Assembly (NCBI RefSeq): GCF_000744095.1
Contig: NZ_JQLI01000008.1
Span: 3,658,001 to 3,722,000 of the forward strand
Reading direction: 5' to 3'
Origin: Cupriavidus necator A5-1
GTDB lineage: Bacteria > Pseudomonadota > Gammaproteobacteria > Burkholderiales > Burkholderiaceae
DNA length: 64,000 nt
Shown here: positions 9,744 to 18,449 of the stretch, piece after piece
How the letters are laid out: each line of letters begins with the position of its first letter
Numbering within the stretch: position 1 is the stretch's first letter
The notes under the pieces: generated by a model
Databases searched by the model: none
Seen by the model: the letters and a program-made list of their open reading frames with translations, nothing else
Told to the model about the DNA's origin: nothing
Translations under genes and position numbers: made by a program

Positions 9744-11660
9744 TCACGCCACGCGCGAAGCGACCGTGACCTTGGGCTGGTCCAGGCCGAAGCGCTCGCG
9801 CACAGAACGCTCGATGCCAGCGGCGTCCAGCCCGCATTGCTGCAGCAGGTAGGCCGGGTCGCCGTGGTCGACGAAGCGGTCGGGCAGGCCCAGTACCAGC
9901 ACCGGCGTGTCGATGCCGGCTTCGGCCAGCGCTTCGAGCACCGCGCTGCCGGCGCCGCCCATCACGCTGCTCTCTTCCACCGTCACCAGGAAGTCGTTCT
10001 CGGCGGCCAGGCGCTTGACCAGTTCCACGTCGAGCGGCTTGACGAAGCGCATGTCGGCCACGGTGGCGTCCAGCGCCTCGGCCGCACCCATGGCCGGATG
10101 CAGCATCGAGCCGAACGCCAGGAAGCCGACGCGATGACCCGCGCGCGCTGCGCCTTCGCGGCGCACCACGCCCTTGCCGACCGGCACGCCGGTCAGTTCG
10201 GCGGCAATGGCCGTGCCCGGGCCGGAGCCGCGCGGATAGCGCACGGCGGTGGGGCAATTCTGGTGGAACGCCGTGGTGAGCAACTGCCGGCATTCGTTCT
10301 CGTCGGATGGCGCCATCACCATCATGTTGGGGATGCAGCGCAGGTAGGCGATATCGTAGGCACCGGCGTGCGTGGCGCCGTCCGCGCCAACCAGCCCGGC
10401 GCGGTCGAGCGCGAACACCACCGGCAGGTTCTGCAGCGCCACGTCGTGGATCAGCTGGTCATAACCGCGCTGCAGGAAGGTCGAGTAGATTGCCACCACC
10501 GGCTTCAGGCCTTCGCAGGCCAGGCCGCCGGCAAAGGTCACCGCGTGCTGCTCGGCGATGCCGACGTCGTAGTAGCGGTCCGGATAGCGCTTCTCGAACT
10601 CGACCATGCCCGAGCCCTCGCGCATCGCCGGGGTAATGCCGACCAGGCGCTTGTCGGCGGCGGCCATGTCGCACAGCCATTCGCCGAACACCTGCGTGTA
10701 GGTCTTGCGCGCCGGCTTGGCTGCCGGGCGGATGCCCTCGGCCGGGTTGAACTTGCCCGGGCCGTGGTACAGGATCGGGTCGGCCTCGGCCAGCTTGTAG
10801 CCCTGGCCCTTCTTGGTGACCACATGCAGGAACTGCGGGCCGGCACCCTCCAGCGCGCGCTGGCGGATGTTCTGCAGCGTCGGCACCAGCGAATTCAGGT
10901 CATGGCCGTCGATCGGGCCGATGTAGTTGAAGCCGAATTCCTCGAACAGCGTCGCCGGCACCATCATGCCCTTGGCATGTTCCTCGAAGCGCTTGGCGAA
11001 CTCCAGCACCGGCGGCGCCACCGACAGCACCTTCTCGATGCCCTTCTTGGTGGCGGCATAGAACTGGCCGCTCAGGAGCCGTGCCAGGTGGCGGTTGAGC
11101 GCGCCCACCGGCGGCGAGATCGACATGTCGTTGTCGTTGAGCACCACCACCAGCGGCAGGTCCTTGTAGACGCCGGCGTTGTTCAGGGCCTCGAAGGCCA
11201 TGCCCGCGGTCATGGCGCCGTCGCCGATCACCGCCACCGAGACGCGCTGCTCGCCCAGCGTGCGCGCGCCCAGCGCCATGCCCAGCGCGGCCGAGATCGA
11301 GGTCGACGAGTGCGCGGTGCCGAAGGTGTCGTACTGGCTCTCGCTGCGGCGCGGGAAGCCCGAGATGCCGCCCCACTGGCGCAGCGTGCCCATGCGCTCG
11401 CGGCGCCCGGTCAGGATCTTGTGCGGATAGCTCTGGTGGCCCACATCCCACACCAGCCTGTCGTCCGGGGTGTTGAAGACGTAGTGCAACGCGATGGTCA
11501 GCTCGACCGTGCCGAGGTTAGACGACAGGTGGCCGCCGGTCTGGGAAACCGACTCCAGCACATAGGCGCGCAATTCCTCCGCCAGGGTCTGGAGCTCGCG
11601 CCGGTCGAGCTTGCGCAGGTCTGCGGGGGCGTCAATCTTCTTGAGGAGTGCGTAGGTCAT
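9744..11660 (-). CDS. dxs: 1-deoxy-D-xylulose-5-phosphate synthase
   Basis: First enzyme of the methylerythritol phosphate route: condenses pyruvate and glyceraldehyde 3-phosphate with thiamine diphosphate. The 638-residue protein starts MTYALLKKIDAPADLRKL. Landmarks are SQTGGHLSSNLGTVELT, the thiamine motif GDGAMTAGMAFEALNNAG (about 145-165), the pyrimidine-domain DRAGLVGADGATHAG and the transketolase C-terminal domain. The start at 11660 is preferred over an in-frame codon 14 residues upstream that lacks homology. It lies 43 bases after ispA on the same strand, so xseB-ispA-dxs is very likely one operon supplying isoprenoid precursors. Confidence 0.97.
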   Translation of the reverse strand: MTYALLKKIDAPADLRKLDRRELQTLAEELRAYVLESVSQTGGHLSSNLGTVELTIALHYVFNTPDDRLVWDVGHQSYPHKILTGRRERMGTLRQWGGISGFPRRSESQYDTFGTAHSSTSISAALGMALGARTLGEQRVSVAVIGDGAMTAGMAFEALNNAGVYKDLPLVVVLNDNDMSISPPVGALNRHLARLLSGQFYAATKKGIEKVLSVAPPVLEFAKRFEEHAKGMMVPATLFEEFGFNYIGPIDGHDLNSLVPTLQNIRQRALEGAGPQFLHVVTKKGQGYKLAEADPILYHGPGKFNPAEGIRPAAKPARKTYTQVFGEWLCDMAAADKRLVGITPAMREGSGMVEFEKRYPDRYYDVGIAEQHAVTFAGGLACEGLKPVVAIYSTFLQRGYDQLIHDVALQNLPVVFALDRAGLVGADGATHAGAYDIAYLRCIPNMMVMAPSDENECRQLLTTAFHQNCPTAVRYPRGSGPGTAIAAELTGVPVGKGVVRREGAARAGHRVGFLAFGSMLHPAMGAAEALDATVADMRFVKPLDVELVKRLAAENDFLVTVEESSVMGGAGSAVLEALAEAGIDTPVLVLGLPDRFVDHGDPAYLLQQCGLDAAGIERSVRERFGLDQPKVTVASRVA

Positions 11661-11703
11661 GATGTCCGTTCGGCCGCCGGTTTCTTGCGTCCGGCTCGTC
11701 ATT

Positions 11704-12588
11704 TCAGTGTGTGCGCAGCACGATCAGGTCCGCCAGGTCCGCCAGGCGGGCCGCGCGTCCCCCAAAGCCAGCCAGCGCCTGGTGGGCGTCGGCGCGCAAT
11801 GCCCCGGCCAGTTCGCGTGCCGCTGCCAGCCCCATCAGCGACACGTAGGTCGGCTTGTCGTGGGCGGCGTCCTTGCCGGCGGTCTTGCCCAGCGTGGCCG
11901 TATCCGCGGTGACGTCCAGAATATCGTCAACCACCTGGAACGCCAATCCCACCGCCGCCGCGTACCGGTCCAGCGCGGCCAATCCCTGCGCGTCGATTTC
12001 ACCACACAGTGCGCCCATGCGCACGCTCGCGCGCAACAGCGCGCCGGTCTTCATGCGGTGCATCGCCTCGAGCGCGTCGCGCGTCATCGCGCGGCCCACG
12101 TTCTGCAGGTCGATCGCCTGGCCCCCGGCCATGCCGGTCGAGCCCGACGCCAGCGCCAGCTCGGCCACCAGCTTCAGCCGCGCCGCGGGCGCCACGGCCA
12201 CGGCGCCGGCCAGCACGATAAAGGCCTGGGTCTGCAGCGCGTCGCCCACCAGCAGCGCAGTGGCCTCGTCATAGGCCTTGTGCACGGTGGGCCGGCCGCG
12301 GCGCAGGTCGTCGTCGTCCATGCAGGGCATGTCGTCGTGCACCAGCGAGTAGGCGTGGATCATCTCCACCGCACACGCCGCCGCATCGCAGGCGGCGGGA
12401 TCGGCCCCGCTCACCTCGCCGGCGGCATGCACCAGCAGCGGCCGCACGCGCTTGCCGCCGCTCAGTGCAGCATAGCGCATCGCCTCGTGCAGCGTATGCG
12501 GCACGGTGTTGGCATCGGGCAACGCTTCCTGCAGCGCGGCTTCGGTCCGGGCGCCCTGCGCCTGCATCCATTGGGCGAAGTCGGTCAT
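11704..12588 (-). CDS. ispA: Farnesyl diphosphate synthase (polyprenyl synthetase)
   Basis: Condenses isopentenyl diphosphate with dimethylallyl then geranyl diphosphate to make the C15 precursor of ubiquinone and undecaprenyl lipids. The 294-residue protein has both aspartate-rich motifs: first DDMPCMDDDDLRRGRPT (about 90-106) and second DDILD (about 220). Also present are GGKRVRP (substrate lysine and arginines), GMAGGQAIDL and GKTAGKDAAHDKPTYV. Its ATG overlaps the xseB stop (ATGA at 12585-12588), which indicates translational coupling. dxs follows. Confidence 0.96.
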   Translation of the reverse strand: MTDFAQWMQAQGARTEAALQEALPDANTVPHTLHEAMRYAALSGGKRVRPLLVHAAGEVSGADPAACDAAACAVEMIHAYSLVHDDMPCMDDDDLRRGRPTVHKAYDEATALLVGDALQTQAFIVLAGAVAVAPAARLKLVAELALASGSTGMAGGQAIDLQNVGRAMTRDALEAMHRMKTGALLRASVRMGALCGEIDAQGLAALDRYAAAVGLAFQVVDDILDVTADTATLGKTAGKDAAHDKPTYVSLMGLAAARELAGALRADAHQALAGFGGRAARLADLADLIVLRTH

Positions 12589-12899
12589 TCGTCGTCCGCC
12601 CCCAGCGCGCCGCCATTGCCACCGTTTGCACCACTACCTTCGCCGGCCAGCGGCTTGAGCACGTCGCCCTCCAGCACCTTGACCTGCTGCTCCACGCGCT
12701 CCAGCTTTTGCTGGCAATAGCGCACCAGCTCGGCGCCTCGGCGGTAGGCCGCCAGCGATGCCTCGAGCGGCAGTTCGCCGCTCTCCATGCTGGCCACCAA
12801 GGTCTCGAGCTCGGCCATTGCCGCTTCGTAGGAAGCGGGCGGGGCCGAGGCCGCGGTGGTGTCGTCGGTCTGGACCGGAGCGGTCATCGTTTTTGGCAT
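12585..12899 (-). CDS. xseB: Exodeoxyribonuclease VII small subunit
   Basis: Small subunit of the nuclease that trims single-stranded DNA together with XseA, which is not in this window. About 104 residues. The core ASYEAAMAELETLVASMESGELPLEASLAAYRRGAELV and the following CQQKLERVEQQVKVLEG match XseB. A Gly/Asn-rich tail follows. The start at 12899 (MPKTM) is preferred; ATG 12887 is a possible alternative and further upstream extension has no homology. Overlap with ispA (ATGA) and closeness to dxs follow the order seen in E. coli. Confidence 0.93.
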   Translation of the reverse strand: MPKTMTAPVQTDDTTAASAPPASYEAAMAELETLVASMESGELPLEASLAAYRRGAELVRYCQQKLERVEQQVKVLEGDVLKPLAGEGSGANGGNGGALGADDE

Positions 12900-13159
12900 G
12901 TCTGGCCCTGGAAATATGGAATCCGGTCGAATCATAAGGAAACCCGGATGGTGAAGCCCGGATTTTACGCCAAAGCGGGCCCTTGCCCCATCCTTGCGCA
13001 TCCGCGGGGCAGCCTCCGATGAGTGCCTTTGGGGCATATGTGACTTGTGCGCTCGGGTCGTCTTTCCGAATGCGCCCGGTACGGCACCCCGATGACGACC
13101 CGGGTCGACTTTTTCGCTAAAAAGGCAAAAAAATCAGTCCCTTAACTTTTTGGGTCGGG

Positions 13160-13165
13160 TACAAT
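13160..13165 (+). promoter_or_regulatory. Candidate -10 box before the Rieske oxygenase gene (in the 390-base xseB/Rieske gap)
   Basis: TACAAT in the context CGGGTACAATCTCC, 125 bases before the oxygenase start. The divergent gap 12900-13289 also contains a 12-base palindrome CGACCCGGGTCG (13096-13107) followed by T-rich and A-rich stretches. No gene is visible. No clear -35 box is seen. Confidence 0.35.
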
Positions 13166-13289
13166 CTCCCCCTCGCCGCCAGGGGGCTACCGGACGTTGC
13201 TGACCTGGCGGAAGTCTTTCCCAAATCGATTCAATTTTCGATGGTTGGGTTGTTCACTGCTTTCACCTGTTCATCTGGGAGTGGGGATA

Positions 13290-14393
13290 ATGTCCAATCT
13301 CAGCACCGCGCTCAATCTGGCGCCGGCTGATACGCAACTGCCCGTCGGCGTCTATTTCGACGAAGCGCTGCATCAACAAGAACTCGAACTGCTGTTCAGG
13401 AATGGCCCGGGCTACGTCGGCCACGAGCTGATGGTTCCCGAAGTCGGTGACTACCACACGCTCAAGGCCGAGGACGAAGGCCGCATGCTGGTACGCAATG
13501 CCGCCAGTGTCGAACTGATGTCCAATGTCTGCCGCCACCGCCAGGCCATCATGCTCAATGGCCGCGGCAATGCGCAGAACATCGTCTGCCCCCTGCACCG
13601 CTGGACCTACGACCTCAAGGGCGACCTGCTCGGCGCGCCGCATTTCGACCAGCAACCCTGCCTGCACCTGAAGCGCTCGCCGCTGCAGAACTGGAACGGC
13701 CTGCTGTTCGACGGCAAGCGCGACGTGCGCGCCGACCTGGCCAGGCTGGGCGTGGCAAAGGACCTGAACTTCGACGGCTATATGCTGGACCACGTCGAGG
13801 TGCACGAGTGCGACTACAACTGGAAGACCTTTATCGAGGTCTACCTCGAGGACTACCACGTCGTGCCGTTCCATCCGGGGCTGGGCAGCTTCGTGTCGTG
13901 CGATGACCTGAAGTGGGAGTTCGGCGAGTGGCACAGCGTGCAGACGGTGGGCCTGCATGCCGGCCTGAAGCGGCCCGGCAGCCCGACGTACCAGAAATGG
14001 CACGACGAGGTGCTGCGCTTCAATAACGGCGTACTGCCCAGGCACGGCGCGATCTGGCTGACCTACTACCCCAACATCATGGTGGAGTGGTACCCGAACG
14101 TGCTGGTGATCTCGACGCTGCACCCGATCGGCCCGCGCAAGACGCGCAATGTCGTCGAGTTCTACTACCCCGAGGAAATCGCGCTGTTCGAGCGCGAATT
14201 CGTCGAGGCCGAGCGCGCCGCCTACATGGAAACCTGCGTCGAGGACGATGAGATCGCCGAGCGCATGGACGCCGGGCGGCTGGCGCTGCTCAAGCGGGGC
14301 ACCAGCGAGGTCGGCCCGTACCAGTCGCCGATGGAAGATGGCATGCAGCACTTCCACGAGTGGTACCGCCGCGCCATGGCGTACGCGGGCTAG
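13290..14393 (+). CDS. Rieske-type ring-hydroxylating oxygenase, alpha subunit
   Basis: A 367-residue protein. The N-terminal Rieske [2Fe-2S] domain has ligands Cys81, His83, Cys100 and His103 (CRHRQAIML, then CPLHRWTYD). The catalytic domain carries the mononuclear-iron pair His190 and His195 (EDYHVVPFHPG). Such enzymes insert oxygen into aromatic rings or demethylate quaternary amines, using electrons from a separate reductase. No reductase, ferredoxin or beta subunit is nearby, so the substrate is unknown. The start at 13290 follows GGGGATA; the longer frame upstream lacks homology. It is a single-gene unit with its own terminator. Confidence 0.88.
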   Translation: MSNLSTALNLAPADTQLPVGVYFDEALHQQELELLFRNGPGYVGHELMVPEVGDYHTLKAEDEGRMLVRNAASVELMSNVCRHRQAIMLNGRGNAQNIVCPLHRWTYDLKGDLLGAPHFDQQPCLHLKRSPLQNWNGLLFDGKRDVRADLARLGVAKDLNFDGYMLDHVEVHECDYNWKTFIEVYLEDYHVVPFHPGLGSFVSCDDLKWEFGEWHSVQTVGLHAGLKRPGSPTYQKWHDEVLRFNNGVLPRHGAIWLTYYPNIMVEWYPNVLVISTLHPIGPRKTRNVVEFYYPEEIALFEREFVEAERAAYMETCVEDDEIAERMDAGRLALLKRGTSEVGPYQSPMEDGMQHFHEWYRRAMAYAG

Positions 14394-14420
14394 TGCGATA
14401 ACCGCACGGCGCACGCAACG

Positions 14421-14446
14421 ACGGACCGCGCCTGCGGTCCGTTTTG
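14421..14446 (+). terminator. Terminator of the Rieske oxygenase gene
   Basis: A 9-bp stem (ACGGACCGC/GCGGTCCGT) with a 4-base loop, followed by TTTTGC. It starts 28 bases after the stop codon. Confidence 0.78.
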
Positions 14447-14469
14447 CATTGCGGGCCGATGTGCGCTGC

Positions 14470-14475
14470 TAGAAT
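14470..14475 (+). promoter_or_regulatory. Candidate -10 box before the EamA transporter gene
   Basis: TAGAAT within GCTAGAAT, 128 bases before the chosen start. The only -35-like hexamer (TTGCAT at 14444) is spaced 20 bases away, which is long. Confidence 0.3.
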
Positions 14476-14602
14476 CATCGTCCGACGACGGCCAGCGCAT
14501 GCTGCCGCACCAGTTCGTTCCGCGGCGCGGGGCCGCGATGAAGCCCCGCTCGCGCGCAGTACCTCTCTTCTTACGCACCTTTCGCTTCACCAAGCCCTCG
14601 CC

Positions 14603-15526
14603 ATGCAATCGCTCTGGATGCTGCTCGCCGCCTTCGCCTTTTCGTTGATGGGGGTGGGCGTCAAGCTGGCATCCGACCTCTACACCACGGGCGAGATCGT
14701 CTTCTACCGCGGCCTGATCAGCGTCGTGATCATATGGGTGCTGCTGTCCTCGCGCGGCGTCTCGGTGCGCACGCCGCACATGCTGTCGCATATCAAGCGC
14801 AGCGTGTTCGGCGTGACCTCGCTGATGCTGTGGTTCACCTCGATCTCGCTGCTTCCGCTGGCCACAGCGATGACGCTGAACTACATGTCGCCGGTGTGGA
14901 TGGCGCTGATCCTGGGCGCGAGCGCGACGCTGGCCGGCACCGGCGGCACCGCCGACCGGCGCCTGGTGGTGGCGATCCTGATGTCCTTCGCCGGCGTGAT
15001 CTGCCTGCTGCAGCCCTCGGTCGGCAAGGACCAGCTCACCGGTGGCCTGGTCGGGCTGATCTCGGGCGTGTTCACCGCACTGGCCTATGTCGAGGTGCGC
15101 CAGCTCGGCCAGCTGGGCGAGCCCGAGGGCCGCATCGTGTTCTATTTCTCGCTGGTGGGCATGGTAGCCGGCCTGGTGTGGATGCTGCTGGGGGGCACCA
15201 GCACGCATACCTGGTACGGCGTGGGCCTGCTGCTGACCATCGGCATACTGGCCACGCTCGGCCAGACCGCGATGACGCGCGCCTACAAACGCGGCAACAC
15301 GCTGCTGACGGCCAACCTGCAGTACGCTGGCATCGTGTTCTCCAGCGTGTGGGGCATGCTGATCTGGTCCGACAAGCTCAACTGGCTGTCGTGGCTGGGC
15401 ATGGCGCTGATCGTCGCCAGTGGCATCGCCACCACGCTGATGCGCGCGCGTGAAGGCACCAGTGCCAAACCCACGCCCGCCACGCCAGTCAAGTCGGCCG
15501 AGGCGGAAGTGCATCCCGAGGTGTAG
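14603..15526 (+). CDS. EamA-family (DMT superfamily) transporter
   Basis: Inner-membrane protein of 307 residues with about ten hydrophobic segments arranged as two EamA repeats. The first segment is MQSLWMLLAAFAFSLMGVGVKLA. FYRGLISVVIIWVLL, the proline-containing TAMTLNYMSPVWMALILG and the repeat-2 equivalent TLLTANLQYAGIVFSSVWGMLIW are characteristic. Family members export amino acids, nucleotides or other metabolites; the substrate here is unknown. ATG 14603 is chosen because the first membrane helix begins there and upstream codons are Arg-rich without homology. sseA follows 49 bases downstream and may be co-transcribed. Confidence 0.85.
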   Translation: MQSLWMLLAAFAFSLMGVGVKLASDLYTTGEIVFYRGLISVVIIWVLLSSRGVSVRTPHMLSHIKRSVFGVTSLMLWFTSISLLPLATAMTLNYMSPVWMALILGASATLAGTGGTADRRLVVAILMSFAGVICLLQPSVGKDQLTGGLVGLISGVFTALAYVEVRQLGQLGEPEGRIVFYFSLVGMVAGLVWMLLGGTSTHTWYGVGLLLTIGILATLGQTAMTRAYKRGNTLLTANLQYAGIVFSSVWGMLIWSDKLNWLSWLGMALIVASGIATTLMRAREGTSAKPTPATPVKSAEAEVHPEV

Positions 15527-15575
15527 CATCCCTTTGATCCCACCCTGCCCGTCCATCGATCGCTACAGGATTCCC

Positions 15576-16433
15576 ATGCAGAAACCGCTGATTTCCGTCA
15601 CCGCGCTGCAATCGTTGCTGGCCGGCCCCGGCCGCTGCGTCATGATCGACTGCAGCTTTGACCTGGCCAACCCGGCCGCCGGCCGCGAGGCCTATCACGT
15701 CGGCCACCTGCCCGGCGCCTTCTACCTGCACCTGGACAACGAACTGTCCGGCCCCAAGACCGGCCGCAACGGGCGCCACCCGCTGCCCGACGCCGATGAC
15801 TTCGTCGCGCGCCTGCAGGCGCTGGGCATCGACGACGATACCCCGGTGGTGGCCTACGATGCGCAGGGCGGCATGTACGCCGCGCGCCTGTGGTGGTTGC
15901 TGCGCTGGATCGGCCACGATGCCGTGGCCGTGCTCGATGGCGGCAAGGATGCCTGGGTCAAGGCCGGCCTGCCGCTGGAGCACGAGGCCACGCCGGAGCC
16001 GGAATTCCCCGGCAAGATCACGCGCCGCGAGTCGCTGGTGCCGACCGTCGATGCGGCCGCGCTGGTCGACAACCTGGGCCGCGCCGCGCTGCTGGTGGTG
16101 GATGCGCGCGCGCCCGACCGCTTCCGCGGCGAGAACGAGACGCTGGATCCGGTCGGCGGCCATATCCCCGGCGCCGTCAACCGATTCTTCAAGGACAACC
16201 TGCAGGCCGACGGCCGCTTCAAGCCGGCCGAGGCGCTGCGCGCGGAATTCGGCGCCGTGCTCGGCGAGCGTGCGCCGGCGCAGGCGGTGATGCAGTGCGG
16301 CTCAGGCGTCACGGCCTGCCACAACCTGCTGGCGCTGGAAGCGGCGGGCCTGGGCGGCGCGGCGCTCTACCCCGGTTCGTGGAGCGAATGGTGCAGCGAC
16401 CCGGCGCGGCCGGTCGCCACCGGCGCCGCCTGA
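15576..16433 (+). CDS. sseA: 3-mercaptopyruvate sulfurtransferase
   Basis: Two rhodanese domains in 285 residues. The first lacks a catalytic cysteine. The second carries Cys241 in the loop CGSGVTA, the signature that separates mercaptopyruvate sulfurtransferases from thiosulfate rhodaneses. The N-terminal substrate segment (HVGHLPGAFYLHLD) and VVAYDAQGGMYAARLWWLLR are well conserved. It transfers sulfur from 3-mercaptopyruvate to thiols or cyanide in the cytoplasm. The stop codon is only 2 bases from the stop of the convergent ZIP transporter, with no terminator between. Confidence 0.9.
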   Translation: MQKPLISVTALQSLLAGPGRCVMIDCSFDLANPAAGREAYHVGHLPGAFYLHLDNELSGPKTGRNGRHPLPDADDFVARLQALGIDDDTPVVAYDAQGGMYAARLWWLLRWIGHDAVAVLDGGKDAWVKAGLPLEHEATPEPEFPGKITRRESLVPTVDAAALVDNLGRAALLVVDARAPDRFRGENETLDPVGGHIPGAVNRFFKDNLQADGRFKPAEALRAEFGAVLGERAPAQAVMQCGSGVTACHNLLALEAAGLGGAALYPGSWSEWCSDPARPVATGAA

Positions 16434-16435
16434 AC

Positions 16436-17344
16436 CTAGTGGGATGTGGCCACGGGCGCGGCCTGGCCGTGCCCGTGGCTGTGCCGCTCGTGCACGCCGT
16501 TGGTGATGAAGACGATCGCCGAGATACCCGCGGCCACCAGCACCACCTGGATCGCCGACTCGCGCCAGCGCGGCTTGCGCTGCATTTGCGGCATCAGATC
16601 GCTGACGGCGATATAGACGAAGCTGCTGGCCGCGATCACCAGCACGTAAGGGATCCAGCCGCTCAGCTGGTCGAGCAGGAAATACCCGACCACGCCGCCG
16701 GCGATCGCCGCCAGGCTCGACAGCAGGTTGAAGGCGAAGGCGCGCGCCTTGGAGAAGCCGGCATTCAGCAGCACGATAAAGTCACCCACTTCCTGGGGGA
16801 TTTCGTGCGCCGCGATTGCCAGCGCGGTAACCACGCCGATATGCGGGTCGGCCAGGAAGGCCGCCGCGATCACGATGCCGTCGGCAAAGTTGTGGAAGGT
16901 GTCGCCGACCAGGATGGTCAGGCCGCTGCGGCCTGCTTCCTCGCGGTCATGGCCGTGATGGTGGTGGTGCCCGTCGCCCTCGTGGTGGTGCGAGTGGCGC
17001 AGCAGCGAGATCTTTTCCAGCAGGAAGAAGCCCAGCAGCCCGGCCAACAGCGTGCCGAACAGCGCGCGCGGGTCGGCGCCGGACTCGAACGCCTCCGGCA
17101 GCGAATGCAGCAGCGCCGTGGCCAGCAGCACGCCTACCGAAAAGCTCACCATGCGCTCGACCACGCGGGACGCCACCGTCAGCGACAGCAGCGCCGCCCC
17201 GAAGATGCTGCCCACGCCCGAGATCGTGGCGGCAAGCAGGATGTACAAAAGCGTCGAATGGATGATGGGCTCCCGGGGTGACGGTGCCGCGGCCCCGCCG
17301 TTCCGCCCGCATTGCGCCGGGCGGCTAACGCAACAATGTTGCAA
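16436..17344 (-). CDS. ZIP-family (GufA-type) divalent metal transporter
   Basis: About 285-302 residues with eight predicted membrane helices. A His-rich cytoplasmic loop (HSHHHEGDGHHHHHGHD) lies between helices 3 and 4. The metal-path motifs are helix 4 GDTFHNFADGIVIAAAF and helix 5 AAHEIPQEVGDF. These support import of zinc or a similar metal, although direction and metal are not proven by sequence. The start is uncertain: the frame opens at TTG 17344, but the first 25-30 residues look non-native, and the first helix begins near IIHSTLLYILLAATISG. No good ATG lies there. Confidence 0.88.
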   Translation of the reverse strand: MQHCCVSRPAQCGRNGGAAAPSPREPIIHSTLLYILLAATISGVGSIFGAALLSLTVASRVVERMVSFSVGVLLATALLHSLPEAFESGADPRALFGTLLAGLLGFFLLEKISLLRHSHHHEGDGHHHHHGHDREEAGRSGLTILVGDTFHNFADGIVIAAAFLADPHIGVVTALAIAAHEIPQEVGDFIVLLNAGFSKARAFAFNLLSSLAAIAGGVVGYFLLDQLSGWIPYVLVIAASSFVYIAVSDLMPQMQRKPRWRESAIQVVLVAAGISAIVFITNGVHERHSHGHGQAAPVATSH

Positions 17345-17429
17345 TTACTCAAAGGCCGCATTGTACGTATCCGCCGGGACTTTGCAATCCTGCGATTGGC
17401 CGGAGGGCCCTGGGACAGGCCGGGGCGAG

Positions 17430-18308
17430 TCAGGCCACGCCGCGCTGCTTCAGCCAGGCCAGGCACTTCTGCCAGCCGTCCTTCGCATCCGCCTCGCGGT
17501 AACTGGGCCGGTAGTCGGCATGGAAGGCATGGCCGGACTCGGGGTAGACGATAAAGCGCGACGCCTTGGCATTGGCATTGGGCGAAGCTGCCAGCGCGGC
17601 CTTCATCTTCTCCACATGCTCGTGCGTGATGCCGGTGTCCTTGCCGCCGTACAGACCCAGCACCGGCGCATTCAGCTGGCCGGCGATATCGATGGGGTTC
17701 TTCGGCTTGAGCGGGTCGGGCACGCCGACCAGCTGCCCATACCAGGCCACCGCGGCCTTGAGCCGCTTGCTGTGCGCGGCGTAGAGCCAGGTGATGCGCC
17801 CGCCCCAGCAGAAACCGGTGATCGCCAGCCGGGAGGCATCGCCGTCGTTGGCGCCGGCCCATGCCACTGCCGCATCCAGGTCACCCATGACTTGCGCGTC
17901 CGGCACCTTGCCAACGACCTCGCGCAGCAGCTCCTGGACGGTGCCGAAGCTCTGCGGATCGCCCTGCCGGGCGAACAGCTCAGGCGCAATCGCCAGGTAG
18001 CCGAGCTTGGCGAAGCGCCGGCATACATCGGCAATATGTTCGTGCACACCGAAGACTTCGCTGACCACCAGCACCACCGGCAGGTTCTTCTTGCCTTCAG
18101 GCTGGGCGCGGTAGGCGGGCATGTTGAAGCCGCCCGACGGGATCGTGACCTCACCGGCGGTGAGCCCGGCAAAGTCGGTCTTGATGGCCTGCTGCGCCAT
18201 CACCGGCAACGCGGCCGCCGCAAAGGCGGAACCCAGCGCCGTCTTGACAAACCCGCGGCGGTCGAACGTCTGGCCGGGGACGAGGCTTTCCACTTCCGGT
18301 TTGAGCAT
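17430..18308 (-). CDS. Dienelactone hydrolase family protein with Tat signal
   Basis: An alpha/beta hydrolase of 292 residues. The catalytic triad typical of dienelactone hydrolases is visible: Cys167 (GFCWGG), Asp224 (GGKDTGI) and His260 (YPESGHAFHA). The N terminus has a twin-arginine signal (DRRGFVKTALGSAFAAAALPVMA), implying folding before export to the periplasm. Periplasmic members of this family are common, but their substrates are rarely known. The ATG at 18308 is preferred because the Tat motif follows directly; the frame extends upstream without homology. It lies alone between the ZIP gene and the NADH dehydrogenase, all on the minus strand. Confidence 0.87.
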   Translation of the reverse strand: MLKPEVESLVPGQTFDRRGFVKTALGSAFAAAALPVMAQQAIKTDFAGLTAGEVTIPSGGFNMPAYRAQPEGKKNLPVVLVVSEVFGVHEHIADVCRRFAKLGYLAIAPELFARQGDPQSFGTVQELLREVVGKVPDAQVMGDLDAAVAWAGANDGDASRLAITGFCWGGRITWLYAAHSKRLKAAVAWYGQLVGVPDPLKPKNPIDIAGQLNAPVLGLYGGKDTGITHEHVEKMKAALAASPNANAKASRFIVYPESGHAFHADYRPSYREADAKDGWQKCLAWLKQRGVA

Positions 18309-18449
18309 GCGTGTCTCCAAGGATCGTTGGTGGCTGGGCCGATGTGCGGCGCCAGCCGCCGATTTTAAGCAGACATGGAGAAAACATGGCACCGGGCGCA
18401 CACCCGGCTGCCATGGTGGCAAGCCGGATGCGCAAGGGGCGCGATCGCC

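Noticed and set aside
13096..13107. CGACCCGGGTCG palindrome as a specific operator
   Set aside because: Short self-complementary GC-rich stretches are frequent here, and there is no second copy or adjacent regulator gene to support it.
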